Below, one piece after another: positions 16,992-25,482 of a DNA stretch of 64,000 nucleotides. The position numbers were made by a program, and so were the translations under genes. How positions within the stretch are numbered: the first letter of the stretch is position 1; each line of letters opens with the position of its first letter. The notes under the pieces are model-generated. The model saw only the letters and a list, made by a program, of their open reading frames with translations. It had not been told where the DNA came from and did no database searches. The DNA comes from an uncultured Paracoccaceae bacterium (GTDB taxonomy: Bacteria; Pseudomonadota; Alphaproteobacteria; Rhodobacterales; Rhodobacteraceae), in the NCBI GenBank assembly GCA_947492825.1, contig CANLNT010000001.1, forward strand, positions 2,480,001-2,544,000, written 5' to 3'.

Positions 16992-17306
16992 GTGGCGTGT
17001 TTTTCCTAATCTAGCTTTTATACGGGCCGTGCGGTTGTCTCCGCCGGTCTTTGGATTGCGGTTTGGTCCTTGGGCCAAGGCGGATCACAAAACAACAGGG
17101 CCAGCTTTCGCTCGACCCTGCTCAGTCTCATGTCCGCACCTGTCTCGGCGCTTAGACAGGGGCGCTATATGGGGTTTTGGGCCGCAGGGCAAGTGTGATT
17201 GGCTGGATTGCTGCGGGCACGGGCGTCCGGGCATGATCGCCGCAAATTGCGGCGTGGGGTGAATTGGGCTAGGGACGTGCAAAGTTGACGATTTGCCCGG
17301 TGCCCC
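16992..17306. other. Divergent promoter region of rpsA and a methyltransferase gene
   Basis: About 315 bases. The rpsA leader is long, about 100 bases or more, as expected for a ribosomal protein gene. I see no clear attenuator, S1-type autoregulatory fold or RNA gene. Confidence 0.45.
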
Positions 17307-18497
17307 ATGTCTGACGTGCGCGACCAATACGAAGCCTACCCCTACCCTGCACGCGCGCCTGCGGATGAAGCCAAACGCCTGATTACAGGGTCGCCGTCTT
17401 TTCCTGCTGAGATGGATCATTGCCTGTGGGGCGGGCAGCGGGATTGGTCCCAGCCTCTGCGGGTGCTCGTGGCTGGTGGCGGCACCGGTGACGGGCTGGT
17501 GCAACTGGCGCAGCGGTTGACCGATGCGGGCAAACCGCATGACATCTTATACCTTGATCTATCAAAGGCTTCGCGCGCCATCGCCGAACAGCGGATCGCC
17601 GCGCGCGGCCTTACGCATGTGCGGTTTGAAACCGGGTCATTGCTGGACGCGGCCGCATACGGGCCCTTTGACTACATTGATTGCTGCGGCGTGCTGCACC
17701 ATTTGGCCGACCCGGTTGCAGGCCTGCGCGCGCTACGCGCGGCACTCGCCCCCGGCGGCGGGCTTGGCTTTATGGTCTATGCGCCGCACGGCCGCGCGGG
17801 CGTCTATCCGCTGCAAGCGGCCTTTAACCGGCTTTATGGCCACTTGCCGCCGCGTAGCCGGTTGAAAGCCGCGAAGAAGGCCTTTGCTGCCGTGCCAGAG
17901 GGCCACGTTTTCCGCCGCAATCCGCATCTGGGCGATCATCATCAAAGCGACGCCGGGTTTTACGATCTGCTGGTGCACAGCCAGGATCAGGCTTTTGGCA
18001 TCGCGGATTGGTGCGCCGCATTGACAGAGGCGGGCTGGTCGCTGGCCGCGATGACGCAGCCGGGTCTTTATGATCTGACGCAGCTGATCGATGGTGCTGA
18101 TGCGCTTGACCCGATTGCCGCGATGCAGACGGCAGAAGACCTGCGCGGCACGATCAAGACGCACGTGGGCTATGCCCGCCCAGCAGAAGAGGCGGCCCCG
18201 CCCCTGCCCGCGTGGTCCGCGCGCATCCCACACCTGAACAACGTCCCGGCTGCTCAGCTCGCACAGGCGATTGCCGCTGGAAAGATGCCGCCGCTACGAG
18301 TTGGGTCGGAACAGGTGCAGATCAAACTGCGCCCCGATACGGCCCCGCTGATCGCGGGTATCGACGGGCAGCGCATGCAATCCCAGATTGCCGATGCCGC
18401 TGGTCTGACAGGCGACAAGGCCGCGCGGCTTTGGTCGAGGATCGAGGCCGCGCTGACCCCTTGGGGCGTGCTGCATTATTCGGGGATTGGCCGATAG
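17307..18497 (+). CDS. Class I SAM-dependent methyltransferase
   Basis: A 396-residue protein. Residues 1-15 have the QYEAYPYPARAP motif of a methyltransferase subgroup. Around residues 50-60 lies the SAM-binding loop VLVAGGGTGDG, then the acidic ILYLDLSKAS and FDYIDCCGVLHHLADPVAGL (motifs II-IV). After the roughly 200-residue catalytic domain comes a second domain with alternating helices and a C-terminal winged-helix-like region (DKAARLWSRIEAALTPWGVLHYSG). The substrate is unknown; such two-domain proteins often act on small molecules or protein N-termini. Monocistronic by position. Confidence 0.8.
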   Translation: MSDVRDQYEAYPYPARAPADEAKRLITGSPSFPAEMDHCLWGGQRDWSQPLRVLVAGGGTGDGLVQLAQRLTDAGKPHDILYLDLSKASRAIAEQRIAARGLTHVRFETGSLLDAAAYGPFDYIDCCGVLHHLADPVAGLRALRAALAPGGGLGFMVYAPHGRAGVYPLQAAFNRLYGHLPPRSRLKAAKKAFAAVPEGHVFRRNPHLGDHHQSDAGFYDLLVHSQDQAFGIADWCAALTEAGWSLAAMTQPGLYDLTQLIDGADALDPIAAMQTAEDLRGTIKTHVGYARPAEEAAPPLPAWSARIPHLNNVPAAQLAQAIAAGKMPPLRVGSEQVQIKLRPDTAPLIAGIDGQRMQSQIADAAGLTGDKAARLWSRIEAALTPWGVLHYSGIGR

Positions 18498-18579
18498 ACC
18501 TGCGTCATCAACCGCACGGACATCCGCAGATATCCCTGCCATGATGAGCCACACCACCTAAACACTGATCGGAATCTGA

Positions 18580-18894
18580 ATGGACTGCATCAATGAAACG
18601 ATGGCCTGGCCCATGGGCATCTTCTGGTCACTGGGTGCTCTGATGACGATCTACACAAAGTATGAGAGATCGCTCACGTGGTTCCAGGCGCTGCAGGTGA
18701 CTGGGGGGTTCATCCGGATCAAGTTCACGGTCAAACGTGCAATCTTGCATGCCGCGATCGTGGGCATCCCGATGGGATTGTGGCTGTATCTTAGAGATAC
18801 AGTGCAATCCCGGCGCGTTCTCAGGGATACTGAACGTTTCTGGGGCCTAACCCATCAAACCCCATTCAACGCCCCCTGCACCGCCGCAAAATAG
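18580..18894 (+). CDS. Small hypothetical membrane protein
   Basis: A 104-residue frame with two hydrophobic segments (MGIFWSLGALMTIYT and a later AILHAAIVGIPMGLWLYL) around a basic stretch. I do not recognise a family. Its last 40 bases overlap the end of the convergent CAT-like gene, and codon use is less biased than in neighbours. It could be a real small membrane protein or a chance frame. The ribosome binding site is weak. Confidence 0.4.
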   Translation: MDCINETMAWPMGIFWSLGALMTIYTKYERSLTWFQALQVTGGFIRIKFTVKRAILHAAIVGIPMGLWLYLRDTVQSRRVLRDTERFWGLTHQTPFNAPCTAAK

Positions 18895-19478
18895 GCCCCG
18901 ACCTGTTGGCCATCGACCAGCGCGTGGTGCACCTCGAGCGTCATGGCCATGTCCCAGCGCGCGCCGTGGTCGCAGAACTTGCCCCATGACACCCGCGGGA
19001 TGCAGTCGTGCGCGCCGGGGAGTGCGTTGTTCAGGGAGGTGTAGTCGAGCCATGGCATGCAGGAGGCATAGGCCACCGCGTCGGTCTGGCCGGTGTTGGC
19101 GTTGAGCACGGTGCCTTTCGCAGCTTCCGCAATCAGATCGGCGCAGACCCGGTCAAAACCGGCAAAATCCACCTGCCACGGCACATAGGCATAGCCGAAA
19201 CTGCCGCCAGCGCGCGGGACGGTCATCGACAGGTCAATCGCGTCGTGCCGCACCACGGTATCGCCGCGAAAACGCATACACAGCTCTGGCACCGCGTGCA
19301 GACCTGCGCCGATGGCATAAAGGCTGGCGCGATAAGTGCTGATCCCATCTGCCTTGCGGGCCATCAGGTGGGTGACGTCCATCCGCGAGGTGATGGCATA
19401 GTGCGGGCGGTCATAGGTTCGAAAGAACCGAAACTGATCCGCGCGCGGCCAGCTGTCCAAATCAACGATATGTTCCAT
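18855..19478 (-). CDS. Chloramphenicol acetyltransferase-like (CatA fold) protein
   Basis: A 207-residue acetyl-CoA-dependent O-acetyltransferase of the CAT fold. The catalytic HHALVDGQQVGAYF near the C-terminus contains the family HHxxxDG motif, and the upstream FGYAYVPW, MPWLDYTSL and PRVSWGKF segments align with CAT order. Most chromosomal members in marine bacteria are not proven resistance genes. The setting next to rpsD, without mobile elements, suggests a resident gene. ATG 19478 was chosen because the longer frame from 19556 covers the rpsD terminator. Substrate unproven. Confidence 0.8.
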   Translation of the reverse strand: MEHIVDLDSWPRADQFRFFRTYDRPHYAITSRMDVTHLMARKADGISTYRASLYAIGAGLHAVPELCMRFRGDTVVRHDAIDLSMTVPRAGGSFGYAYVPWQVDFAGFDRVCADLIAEAAKGTVLNANTGQTDAVAYASCMPWLDYTSLNNALPGAHDCIPRVSWGKFCDHGARWDMAMTLEVHHALVDGQQVGAYFAAVQGALNGV

Positions 19479-19513
19479 GAGGGCAAGCTGCCCCACCCGC
19501 GCGCAAAAGCAAA

Positions 19514-19539
19514 GGGCCGCGTCCTTGCGAACGCGGCCC
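19514..19539 (-). terminator. Intrinsic terminator after rpsD
   Basis: Arms GGGCCGCGT / ACGCGGCCC around an eight-base loop, with TTTGCTTTTG following on the minus strand, 30 bases after the rpsD stop. It lies immediately ahead of the CAT-like gene, so that gene needs its own promoter or read-through. Confidence 0.8.
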
Positions 19540-19568
19540 CTGCAATGTCTTCCCAATCGCGGGTGCGA

Positions 19569-20189
19569 TTAGTTCTTGGCGTAGAATTCGACCACGAGGT
19601 TCGGTTCCATCGTGACGGGGTATGGCACATCGCCCAGACCCGGTGTGCGCACGAAGGTCGCCGCCATTTTGGAGTGATCGACATCCATGTAGTCAGGCAC
19701 GTCACGCTCTGGCAGTTGGCTTGCCACCAGCACCAGCTCCAACTGCTTGGATTTCTGGCGGACGGAAATCACGTCGCCTTCTTTCACGCGGTAGGATGGG
19801 ATGTTGACTTTTTTGCCGTTCACTTCGACGTGGCCGTGGTTCACGAACTGGCGTGCGGCAAAGACGGTCGGCACGAACTTGGCGCGGTAGACAACGGCGT
19901 CAAGGCGGCGCTCCAGCAGACCAATGAGGTTTTCACCGGTGTCGCCTTTGACGCGCTCGGCCTCGGCATAGATGCGGCGGAACTGCCTTTCGGTCAGGTC
20001 GCCGTAGTAACCCTTCAGCTTTTGCTTGGCGCGCAGCTGCAGACCAAAGTCAGACAGTTTGCCCTTGCGGCGCTGACCGTGCTGGCCGGGGCCATATTCA
20101 CGACGGTTGACGGGGGATTTCGGACGACCCCAGATGTTTTCGCCCATCCGGCGGTCAATTTTGTACTTGGCAGCGGTACGCTTTGTCAT
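19569..20189 (-). CDS. rpsD: 30S ribosomal protein S4
   Basis: Primary 16S rRNA-binding protein of the small subunit. The 206 residues include the N-terminal [25 protein letters not shown] of the alphaproteobacterial form and [29 protein letters not shown]. The S4 RNA-binding domain is [17 protein letters not shown] plus [22 protein letters not shown]. It stands alone rather than in the alpha operon, as usual in this group. Start ATG 20189 is preceded by AGAAGGAGA. Confidence 0.98.
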   Translation of the reverse strand: MTKRTAAKYKIDRRMGENIWGRPKSPVNRREYGPGQHGQRRKGKLSDFGLQLRAKQKLKGYYGDLTERQFRRIYAEAERVKGDTGENLIGLLERRLDAVVYRAKFVPTVFAARQFVNHGHVEVNGKKVNIPSYRVKEGDVISVRQKSKQLELVLVASQLPERDVPDYMDVDHSKMAATFVRTPGLGDVPYPVTMEPNLVVEFYAKN

Positions 20190-20492
20190 ACGCTGATCTC
20201 CTTCTAAGTGGGCCCGTTTCGGGGCATGAAGGGCGTTGTCCTTTCCCCTGATTTTGCAGGGGCGACAGGGTTCCGGTTGCCCGGTCCACCAACACCAATG
20301 AATGCGCGGCTTATAAGGGGGTTGGAGGCGGAGTCAACAACCTATCCGGCGATGCGGGGCACATTGAAGCGGGTGCCCGATTTGCGGCTTGCCCGACACT
20401 GGCGGGATTGTGATGAGAAGCGCTTGCGATGGGTCATTTTCTGTAAGAGGTTGCGGGTCGAAAGCACCCTGTGACAAAGAAGCGTGGCCCGC
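20190..20492. other. Divergent region between rpsD and the metal operon
   Basis: About 300 bases carrying the rpsD leader (AGAAGGAGA near 20195-20203) and the promoter of the six-gene operon. I found no clear Zur or NikR palindrome and no riboswitch-like fold. No gene seen. Confidence 0.45.
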
Positions 20493-21071
20493 ATGAAACG
20501 CACATACGGTCTGATTGGATTGGCCCTGCTCGCCGTTGCGGGTGTGGTCGGCATGATGATGCTGCCAAAGCAGGGCCAGGTGTCGGAAACGGCTGCATTT
20601 GCGGCACCCGGCCTTGAGCCGATGACCATTGAACAGGCGCGCGCAGAGTTTTGGCGATTGACGCCTGCGCTTTTGCTGGTTGTCTACGATGCGTTTGGCC
20701 AGACCGAGGAAGACGCGATTTACGACACGCTTGCCAGTGTCACCCACGGGGACGCGCTGGAGTACCTGTATCTGGAACGGGTGGGCGCAATGGCCGGTGG
20801 CGGTCTGGAAGAGGCCGACCAGACCATTCACGAGATCAAGCTTTTGAACACGCAAGTCGCGCGGCAAGGTGGCACCTTGGCCATTGATGCGTCCTGGCAG
20901 GTGATCGGAACCGTCGGCCATGCCGAGCATCTGCATGTGCGCGGCAATACCTATAGCGCTGATCTGTCCGTCGCCCCGGTTGATGGCGCATGGCGGATCA
21001 CCGGTTTTGAGTTGTTGGATGTGAACCGCGACACGGCGGGCGAAACCTTTTTGGCGGCCGAAACCAACTGA
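20493..21071 (+). CDS. Exported hypothetical protein, first gene of a metal-transport-like operon
   Basis: About 192 residues from ATG 20493 (GTG 20484 is also possible). An N-terminal hydrophobic helix (YGLIGLALLAVAGVVGMMM) acts as signal anchor. The mature part has ARAEFWRLTPALLLVVYDAFGQTEEDAIYDTLA, a helical region, and then a strand-rich domain ending in APVDGAWRITGFELLDVNR, which resembles a nuclear-transport-factor-like or nitrile-hydratase-like fold. I do not recognise the family. The stop codon overlaps the ATG of the ABC ATPase (TGATG), so the two are translationally coupled. Probably a periplasmic partner of the transporter. Confidence 0.7.
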   Translation: MKRTYGLIGLALLAVAGVVGMMMLPKQGQVSETAAFAAPGLEPMTIEQARAEFWRLTPALLLVVYDAFGQTEEDAIYDTLASVTHGDALEYLYLERVGAMAGGGLEEADQTIHEIKLLNTQVARQGGTLAIDASWQVIGTVGHAEHLHVRGNTYSADLSVAPVDGAWRITGFELLDVNRDTAGETFLAAETN

Positions 21072-21754
21072 TGATCAGCATCGAAAACCTCTCATTCCGC
21101 TATGGCGGTGCCGACTTTCGGCTGCGGGTGCCTGCCTTTTCGCTGCAGAACAAAGAACGTGTGGCGATTGTCGGACCCAGCGGCAGTGGCAAGACCACGC
21201 TGTTGAACCTGATTGCAGGCATTCTGACGCCGGAGGCTGGCACGATTGACGTGGCAGGCACGGACGTCGCCACCCTGTCAGACACCCAGCGCCGCCGGTT
21301 TCGCGCCAGCACGATTGGCTTTGTGTTTCAGGACTTTGCCTTGCTGGATTACCTGTCCGCCCGGCAGAACATCCTTTACCCCTATCGGATCACACCCGCG
21401 CTGACCTTGACCACAGAGGCGCGCGACCGGGCAGAGGCGCTGGCGACAACCTGCGGGATTGGTGACAAGCTGGACCGGCACCCCACCGCGTTAAGCCAGG
21501 GCGAACAGCAACGCGTCGCCATTTGTCGTGCGCTGGTCACGCAGCCCAAGCTGATCCTGTCGGACGAAGCCACAGGCAACCTTGACCCCGACAGCAAGGC
21601 CCGCATCCTTGATCTGCTGTTTGAGCAGGCGGCAGAGGCCGGGGCCGCGGTTCTGGCTGTGACCCACGACCATGAGCTGCTGCCGCGCTTTGAGCGGGTG
21701 CTTGATTTCGCGCAGTTCCGCGAAAGCGCACCAGTCAAAGGGGTCGGGGCATGA
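21071..21754 (+). CDS. ABC transporter ATPase, MacB/LolD type
   Basis: A 227-residue nucleotide-binding subunit. Seen: Walker A GPSGSGKTTLLNLIAG, a Q-loop in FVFQDFALLDYLSA, the ABC signature LSQGEQQRVAICRALV, Walker B LILSDEATGNLD and the H-loop VTHDHELLPRF. Length and the SARQNILYPYR segment place it with LolD/MacB/FtsE-type ATPases, not with ZnuC. It overlaps both neighbours by one to four bases. It should energise the FtsX-like permease encoded next. Confidence 0.92.
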   Translation: MISIENLSFRYGGADFRLRVPAFSLQNKERVAIVGPSGSGKTTLLNLIAGILTPEAGTIDVAGTDVATLSDTQRRRFRASTIGFVFQDFALLDYLSARQNILYPYRITPALTLTTEARDRAEALATTCGIGDKLDRHPTALSQGEQQRVAICRALVTQPKLILSDEATGNLDPDSKARILDLLFEQAAEAGAAVLAVTHDHELLPRFERVLDFAQFRESAPVKGVGA

Positions 21755-22920
21755 ACGCGCTTTTCCTGGCATATGCTTATCTGCGGTATCACTGGGCGCG
21801 CAGTCTTGTTCTGACGCTTGTGACGGCGCTTATCCTTTTTGTGCCGGTAGCCACGCAAATCCTGCTTTCAACGAGTGAGCGCGCCCTTGTCGCGCGCGGC
21901 GATGCGACGCCGCTTTTGCTGGGCAGTCGCGGATCGCAGTTGGATTTGACCATGGCGGCCTTGTACTTTTCGGACGAACGGCCCGATCCGGTGCCGATGC
22001 GCGAGGTTGAGGCGGTGTGGGACAGTGGTCTTGGCATCCCGATCCCGGTGCACACGGCGTTTTCGTCGGGCGGTTTCCGGATCATTGGCACCACATTGGA
22101 CTACTTTGAGTTCCGCGCCCTTACCCCTTCTGCGGGGCGCGGGCTTTCGGTGCTTGGGGATGCGGTGATTGGGGCCGACGTTGCAAGAACCCTGAACAAA
22201 GGGGTTGGTGACACGTTGGTGTCATCGCCCGAGAACCTGTTTGACCTTGATGGGGTCTACCCGCTGGAGATGCCGATTGTGGGCGTGCTTGCGCCGACCA
22301 ATTCACCCGATGATCAGGCGGTTTTTGTCGATATCAAGACGGCTTGGGTGATTCAGGGCATTGGTCACGGGCACGAAGATGTCGTGACTGCCGCCGAAGT
22401 TGCCGCGGGAAGTGAAGCAGTCGCGAACGCCGCCGTTGTCCAATACCAGCGCATCACCGAGGACAATATCGACAGCTTCCATTTTCATGGCAGTCAAGAC
22501 GGCTTTCCCGCCTCGGCTGTGATCGTGGTGCCGAACGACACCCGGTCCGGCACGATCCTGAAAGGGCGCTACCTTGACGGTGAAAATCCAACCCAGTTGA
22601 TCGAACCGGCTGGTGTGATCCAGGGGTTGGTTGACCGCATCTTTCGCATCAAGTCACTGCTGGACGTGGTGACCGCGATCATCGCGATTGCGGCCTGTGC
22701 GGCGATTGGGTTGGCGATCTTCCTCAGCTATCGGTTGCGTGCGCGCGAAATTGCCACCGCCGTCAAGCTTGGCGCGCGGCGCGGCATGGTTCTGCGGCTC
22801 TTGTCGGCAGAAACTTTCACATTACTCTCAATTTCAGCAGTTATTGCCGGGGTTGGTGCGACGATTGTGTCGCGCAACGCTGAGAGTTGGGTGGGCTGGT
22901 TGCTTGCCCTCGGTTCATAA
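21751..22920 (+). CDS. FtsX/MacB-type ABC permease with His-containing periplasmic loop
   Basis: A 389-residue permease. One N-terminal membrane helix (SLVLTLVTALILFVPVATQI) is followed by a large periplasmic domain of about 250 residues. At the C-terminus are at least two membrane helices (LLDVVTAIIAIAACAAIGLAIFLSY and LLSISAVIAGVGATIV) around the LRAREIATAVKLGARRGMVLRL cytoplasmic loop typical of FtsX-family permeases. The periplasmic part contains GHGHED and FHFHG, which could bind a metal. The topology matches transporters that pull substrates or drive periplasmic proteins rather than import through a channel. Start overlaps the ATPase stop. Confidence 0.88.
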   Translation: MNALFLAYAYLRYHWARSLVLTLVTALILFVPVATQILLSTSERALVARGDATPLLLGSRGSQLDLTMAALYFSDERPDPVPMREVEAVWDSGLGIPIPVHTAFSSGGFRIIGTTLDYFEFRALTPSAGRGLSVLGDAVIGADVARTLNKGVGDTLVSSPENLFDLDGVYPLEMPIVGVLAPTNSPDDQAVFVDIKTAWVIQGIGHGHEDVVTAAEVAAGSEAVANAAVVQYQRITEDNIDSFHFHGSQDGFPASAVIVVPNDTRSGTILKGRYLDGENPTQLIEPAGVIQGLVDRIFRIKSLLDVVTAIIAIAACAAIGLAIFLSYRLRAREIATAVKLGARRGMVLRLLSAETFTLLSISAVIAGVGATIVSRNAESWVGWLLALGS

Positions 22921-22935
22921 AACACAGGAAGTTCA

Positions 22936-23712
22936 ATGACACGTTTTCATCTTTCCGCAGCGGTTGCCGCTCTGATCGCCGCCACGCCAGCGGTCGCACA
23001 TTACGGCATGATTATTCCAAGCGATCCGATGATCAGCCAGGAAGATGGCCGCAGTGTCGGGCTGACCATGTCGTTTTCGCATCCGTTCGAACTGGACGGG
23101 ATGATGCTTGACACACCTGTCGGTTTTTCGGTGACGCACGAGGGCACAACGACCGATCTGCTGGGCGCGCTGAACGGTGCGACGGTCATGGACGATCAGG
23201 GCTATACGCTTGATTATCCGCTGGACCGCCCGGGCACCTATATCTTTGCGATGGAACCCCAGCCCTATTGGGAACCGGCTGAAGATGCCTTTATCATCCA
23301 CTACACCAAGACCTATGTCACAGCTTACGGCGATGACGAAGGCTGGGACACCGAACTGGGCCTGAAAACAGAGATCGTGCCGCTGTCCAAACCCTTTGGC
23401 CTGTGGGAGCACAACGTGTTTCAGGGCATCGTCAAAATGGACGGTGAGCCGGTGCCCTACGCAGAGGTCGAGGTCGAGTTTTTCAACGAAACCGCAGGTG
23501 CGACGGCCCCTGACGAGCTGATGATCACCCAGACCGTCAAGGCTGATGCGAACGGTGTCTTTACCTATGCACCGCCTGCCCATGGCTGGTGGGGTTTTGC
23601 GGCGCTGAACACGGCGGATTACACGATCAACGAACCGGAATCCGGTGAAGACAAAGCTGTTGAGCTGGGTGCGGTGATCTGGGTTCACTTCGAAGAATGG
23701 ACCGGCCAGTGA
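22936..23712 (+). CDS. DUF4198 family periplasmic protein (NikK-like)
   Basis: A 258-residue secreted protein with signal peptide (MTRFHLSAAVAALIAATPAVA) that exposes His at the new N-terminus (HYGMIIP). DUF4198 landmarks are MSFSHPFE, YIFAMEPQPYW, FIIHYTKTYVTAYG, GLKTEIVPLSKPFGLWEHNVFQGIV, an Ig-like GEPVPYAEVEVEFFNE and APPAHGWWGFAAL. DUF4198 proteins such as NikK act with nickel and cobalt importers in other bacteria. The present setting beside a TroA-like protein suggests transition-metal capture. Start follows a 15-base gap after the permease. Confidence 0.85.
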   Translation: MTRFHLSAAVAALIAATPAVAHYGMIIPSDPMISQEDGRSVGLTMSFSHPFELDGMMLDTPVGFSVTHEGTTTDLLGALNGATVMDDQGYTLDYPLDRPGTYIFAMEPQPYWEPAEDAFIIHYTKTYVTAYGDDEGWDTELGLKTEIVPLSKPFGLWEHNVFQGIVKMDGEPVPYAEVEVEFFNETAGATAPDELMITQTVKADANGVFTYAPPAHGWWGFAALNTADYTINEPESGEDKAVELGAVIWVHFEEWTGQ

Positions 23713-24044
23713 TCCGGCCCGCCGCACTTGCCTGTCTGATGGCTGCCATCCCGGTTGGGGCGGCAGCACACCAGTTGGTTGTCTTTGCCTCTGTTGACTG
23801 TGCCGCTGTGCTGGTCGAGGCTAAGTTTTCAAACGGCAATGCCGTGCAGCAGGCAGACGTCCGTGTGCTGGATGGCGCAAATGCGCTGTTGACGACGCTA
23901 CCGATTGGCAAAGATGGCACCGTCTCTGTGCCGCTGGACAGTGTGGACCATTCCGGCGGCCTGACTATCGAGGTCGATACCGGCAGCCACGACAACTATT
24001 GGATCGTCACCCCTGACGACATTGCCCGAAACTGCCAGAGCTGA
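23709..24044 (+). CDS. Small secreted protein (NikL-like)
   Basis: About 111 residues. GTG 23709 overlaps the previous stop and gives a signal peptide (VIRPAALACLMAAIPVGAAA) with His at the mature N-terminus (HQLVVFASVDCAAV). The remainder looks like one Ig-like beta sandwich (EAKFSNGNAVQQADVRVLDG), with a conserved pair of cysteines. It resembles the small NikL-type partner of DUF4198 proteins, judged by size, fold and adjacency. Family assignment tentative. Its stop overlaps the next start (TGATG). Confidence 0.65.
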   Translation: MIRPAALACLMAAIPVGAAAHQLVVFASVDCAAVLVEAKFSNGNAVQQADVRVLDGANALLTTLPIGKDGTVSVPLDSVDHSGGLTIEVDTGSHDNYWIVTPDDIARNCQS

Positions 24045-24940
24045 TGATGATGGGCGTTCTGAAGCATCTCTTGGCCGCTTGTCTGGTCCTTGTCGCATCG
24101 GGCAGCGCCATGGCGCAGGATCGCCCGCGTGTGGTCGCTGTGAATTATCCGTTGCAGTTTTTCGCGGAACGCCTGCTGGGTGACGCGGCAGAGGTGGTGT
24201 TTCCAGTGCCTGCAGGCGTGGACCCGTCATTCTGGCGGCCAACGATTGCCGATATCAGCATGATCCAATCGGCCGATCTGATCCTGTTGAACGGGGCTGG
24301 CTTTGCAACCTGGATTGACCGCGTGTCCCTGCCCCGGTCCAAGCTGGTGAACACCTCGGCTGCTGTTGACGACATGTTTATCGTCACCGAAAGCATCACG
24401 CACAGTCATGGCGATGGCGGCGAGCACAGCCACGAAGGGCTTGCTTCGTATCTCTGGCTTGATCCGATGCTGGCCATCGCTCAGGCCGAGGCGGTTGCGG
24501 CCGCAATTACCGCGCGCGATCTGGCCCCTGCGGCCGAGGTCGAGGCGGCCATGGACGCGTTACGCAGTGATCTTGAAGCGCTGGACGATCAGACGCGCGC
24601 GGCATTGGGCGACCTGCAAGGCGTCAGCATGATCGCAACCCACCCCCGCTATCACTATTTCGCCCGCCGCTATGGTTTGTCAGTGACCGCGCTGGAGTGG
24701 GAGGCGGGTGCGATGCCGGGTGACAGCGACATGGCAGACCTGAGGCGTCTCGCGGAAGACACCGGCGCGCAGGTTCTGATCTGGGAGGCTCAGCCCCCGG
24801 CAGAGGCATTTGAAATGACAACCGGCCTTGGGCTTCGGAATGTTGTTTTTGCACCGCTGGCGCATGGTGTCGCGGGGCAGACTTACCTCGAAACGCTGGC
24901 CGGGGCGGTCGCCGCGATGGAAGAGGCTTTGCCGCGATAA
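24044..24940 (+). CDS. TroA/ZnuA-like periplasmic metal-binding protein
   Basis: A 298-residue cluster A-I solute-binding protein. A signal peptide is followed by VVAVNYPLQFFAERLLGD and PVPAGVDPSFWRPTIADISMIQSADL, where most ZnuA-type proteins have a His ligand at about the PSFWRP position. A His-rich loop HSHGDGGEHSHEG precedes LWLDPMLA. Further ligand candidates are ATHPRYHYFARRYG and the C-terminal GVAGQTYLETL. It is likely to bind zinc, manganese or nickel. There is no ZnuB or ZnuC here; the FtsX-type pair upstream takes their place in the operon. Confidence 0.82.
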   Translation: MMMGVLKHLLAACLVLVASGSAMAQDRPRVVAVNYPLQFFAERLLGDAAEVVFPVPAGVDPSFWRPTIADISMIQSADLILLNGAGFATWIDRVSLPRSKLVNTSAAVDDMFIVTESITHSHGDGGEHSHEGLASYLWLDPMLAIAQAEAVAAAITARDLAPAAEVEAAMDALRSDLEALDDQTRAALGDLQGVSMIATHPRYHYFARRYGLSVTALEWEAGAMPGDSDMADLRRLAEDTGAQVLIWEAQPPAEAFEMTTGLGLRNVVFAPLAHGVAGQTYLETLAGAVAAMEEALPR

Positions 24941-25029
24941 ATGACGCGCCGGCCTTGCGGCAACCTATGTCCCATAGTTTGCAAGATTGATATTGTTGTT
25001 TGGGTGTGACCAGTGAATGTTAGGGCCTC

Positions 25030-25482
25030 ATGATCCCGGGTCCCTTTCATCTTGTGATCGCCTTTGGTGCGGGCGTTCTGCTGTCGCTGATGGTGCTGTT
25101 TAACGGCACTTTGGCGACCTACGGCACGCTGCTGTTTGCGTCATGGGTGCCACACGCCAGCGGCACACTTGTGGCGCTGATCCTGCTGGCCCTTCTGCGC
25201 CCGGCCAAGGCGCAGACAAAGCGCCCGCCGCTTTGGGCCTATGCGGGCGGGTTGGTAGGTGCCTTCACGGTGATGGCCACATCCTACACCATGAACACAG
25301 CACTGGCGTTGTCGGGCACGATTGCGATCGGGCTTGCGGGGCAGATGGTGTTTTCACTGGTGGCCGACGCGCGCGGCCTGTTCGGGCTGCCGCAGAAGTT
25401 TCCCAGCCTGCGCGACTGGGCGGCACTGGCGCTGATCATTGCCGGCAGTCTGATCCTGATCTTCTTTGGCGGTGCGGCATGA
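25030..25482 (+). CDS. YdcZ/DUF606 family membrane protein, first of a pair
   Basis: A 150-residue protein with five hydrophobic helices and no hydrophilic domain, of the YdcZ (DUF606) branch of the drug/metabolite transporter superfamily. Landmarks are GVLLSLMVLFNGTL, ALSGTIAIGLAGQMVFSLVAD and LIIAGSLILIFFG. Such half-length proteins usually work as hetero-pairs; the partner gene overlaps by ATGA. The gene has its own promoter after an 89-base gap from the metal operon. Substrate unknown. Confidence 0.8.
   Translation: MIPGPFHLVIAFGAGVLLSLMVLFNGTLATYGTLLFASWVPHASGTLVALILLALLRPAKAQTKRPPLWAYAGGLVGAFTVMATSYTMNTALALSGTIAIGLAGQMVFSLVADARGLFGLPQKFPSLRDWAALALIIAGSLILIFFGGAA

Noticed and set aside
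15264-17009. A 581-codon open frame opposite rpsA
   Set aside because: Shadow of rpsA, whose six S1 motifs are unmistakable.
18855-19478. Resistance island around the CAT-like gene
   Set aside because: No integrase, transposase, integron or repeat flanks it, and base composition matches neighbours.
20190-20492. Possible Zur or NikR operator ahead of the metal-like operon
   Set aside because: I looked for AT-rich palindromes of the Zur type and for NikR-type dyads and saw none that convinced me.
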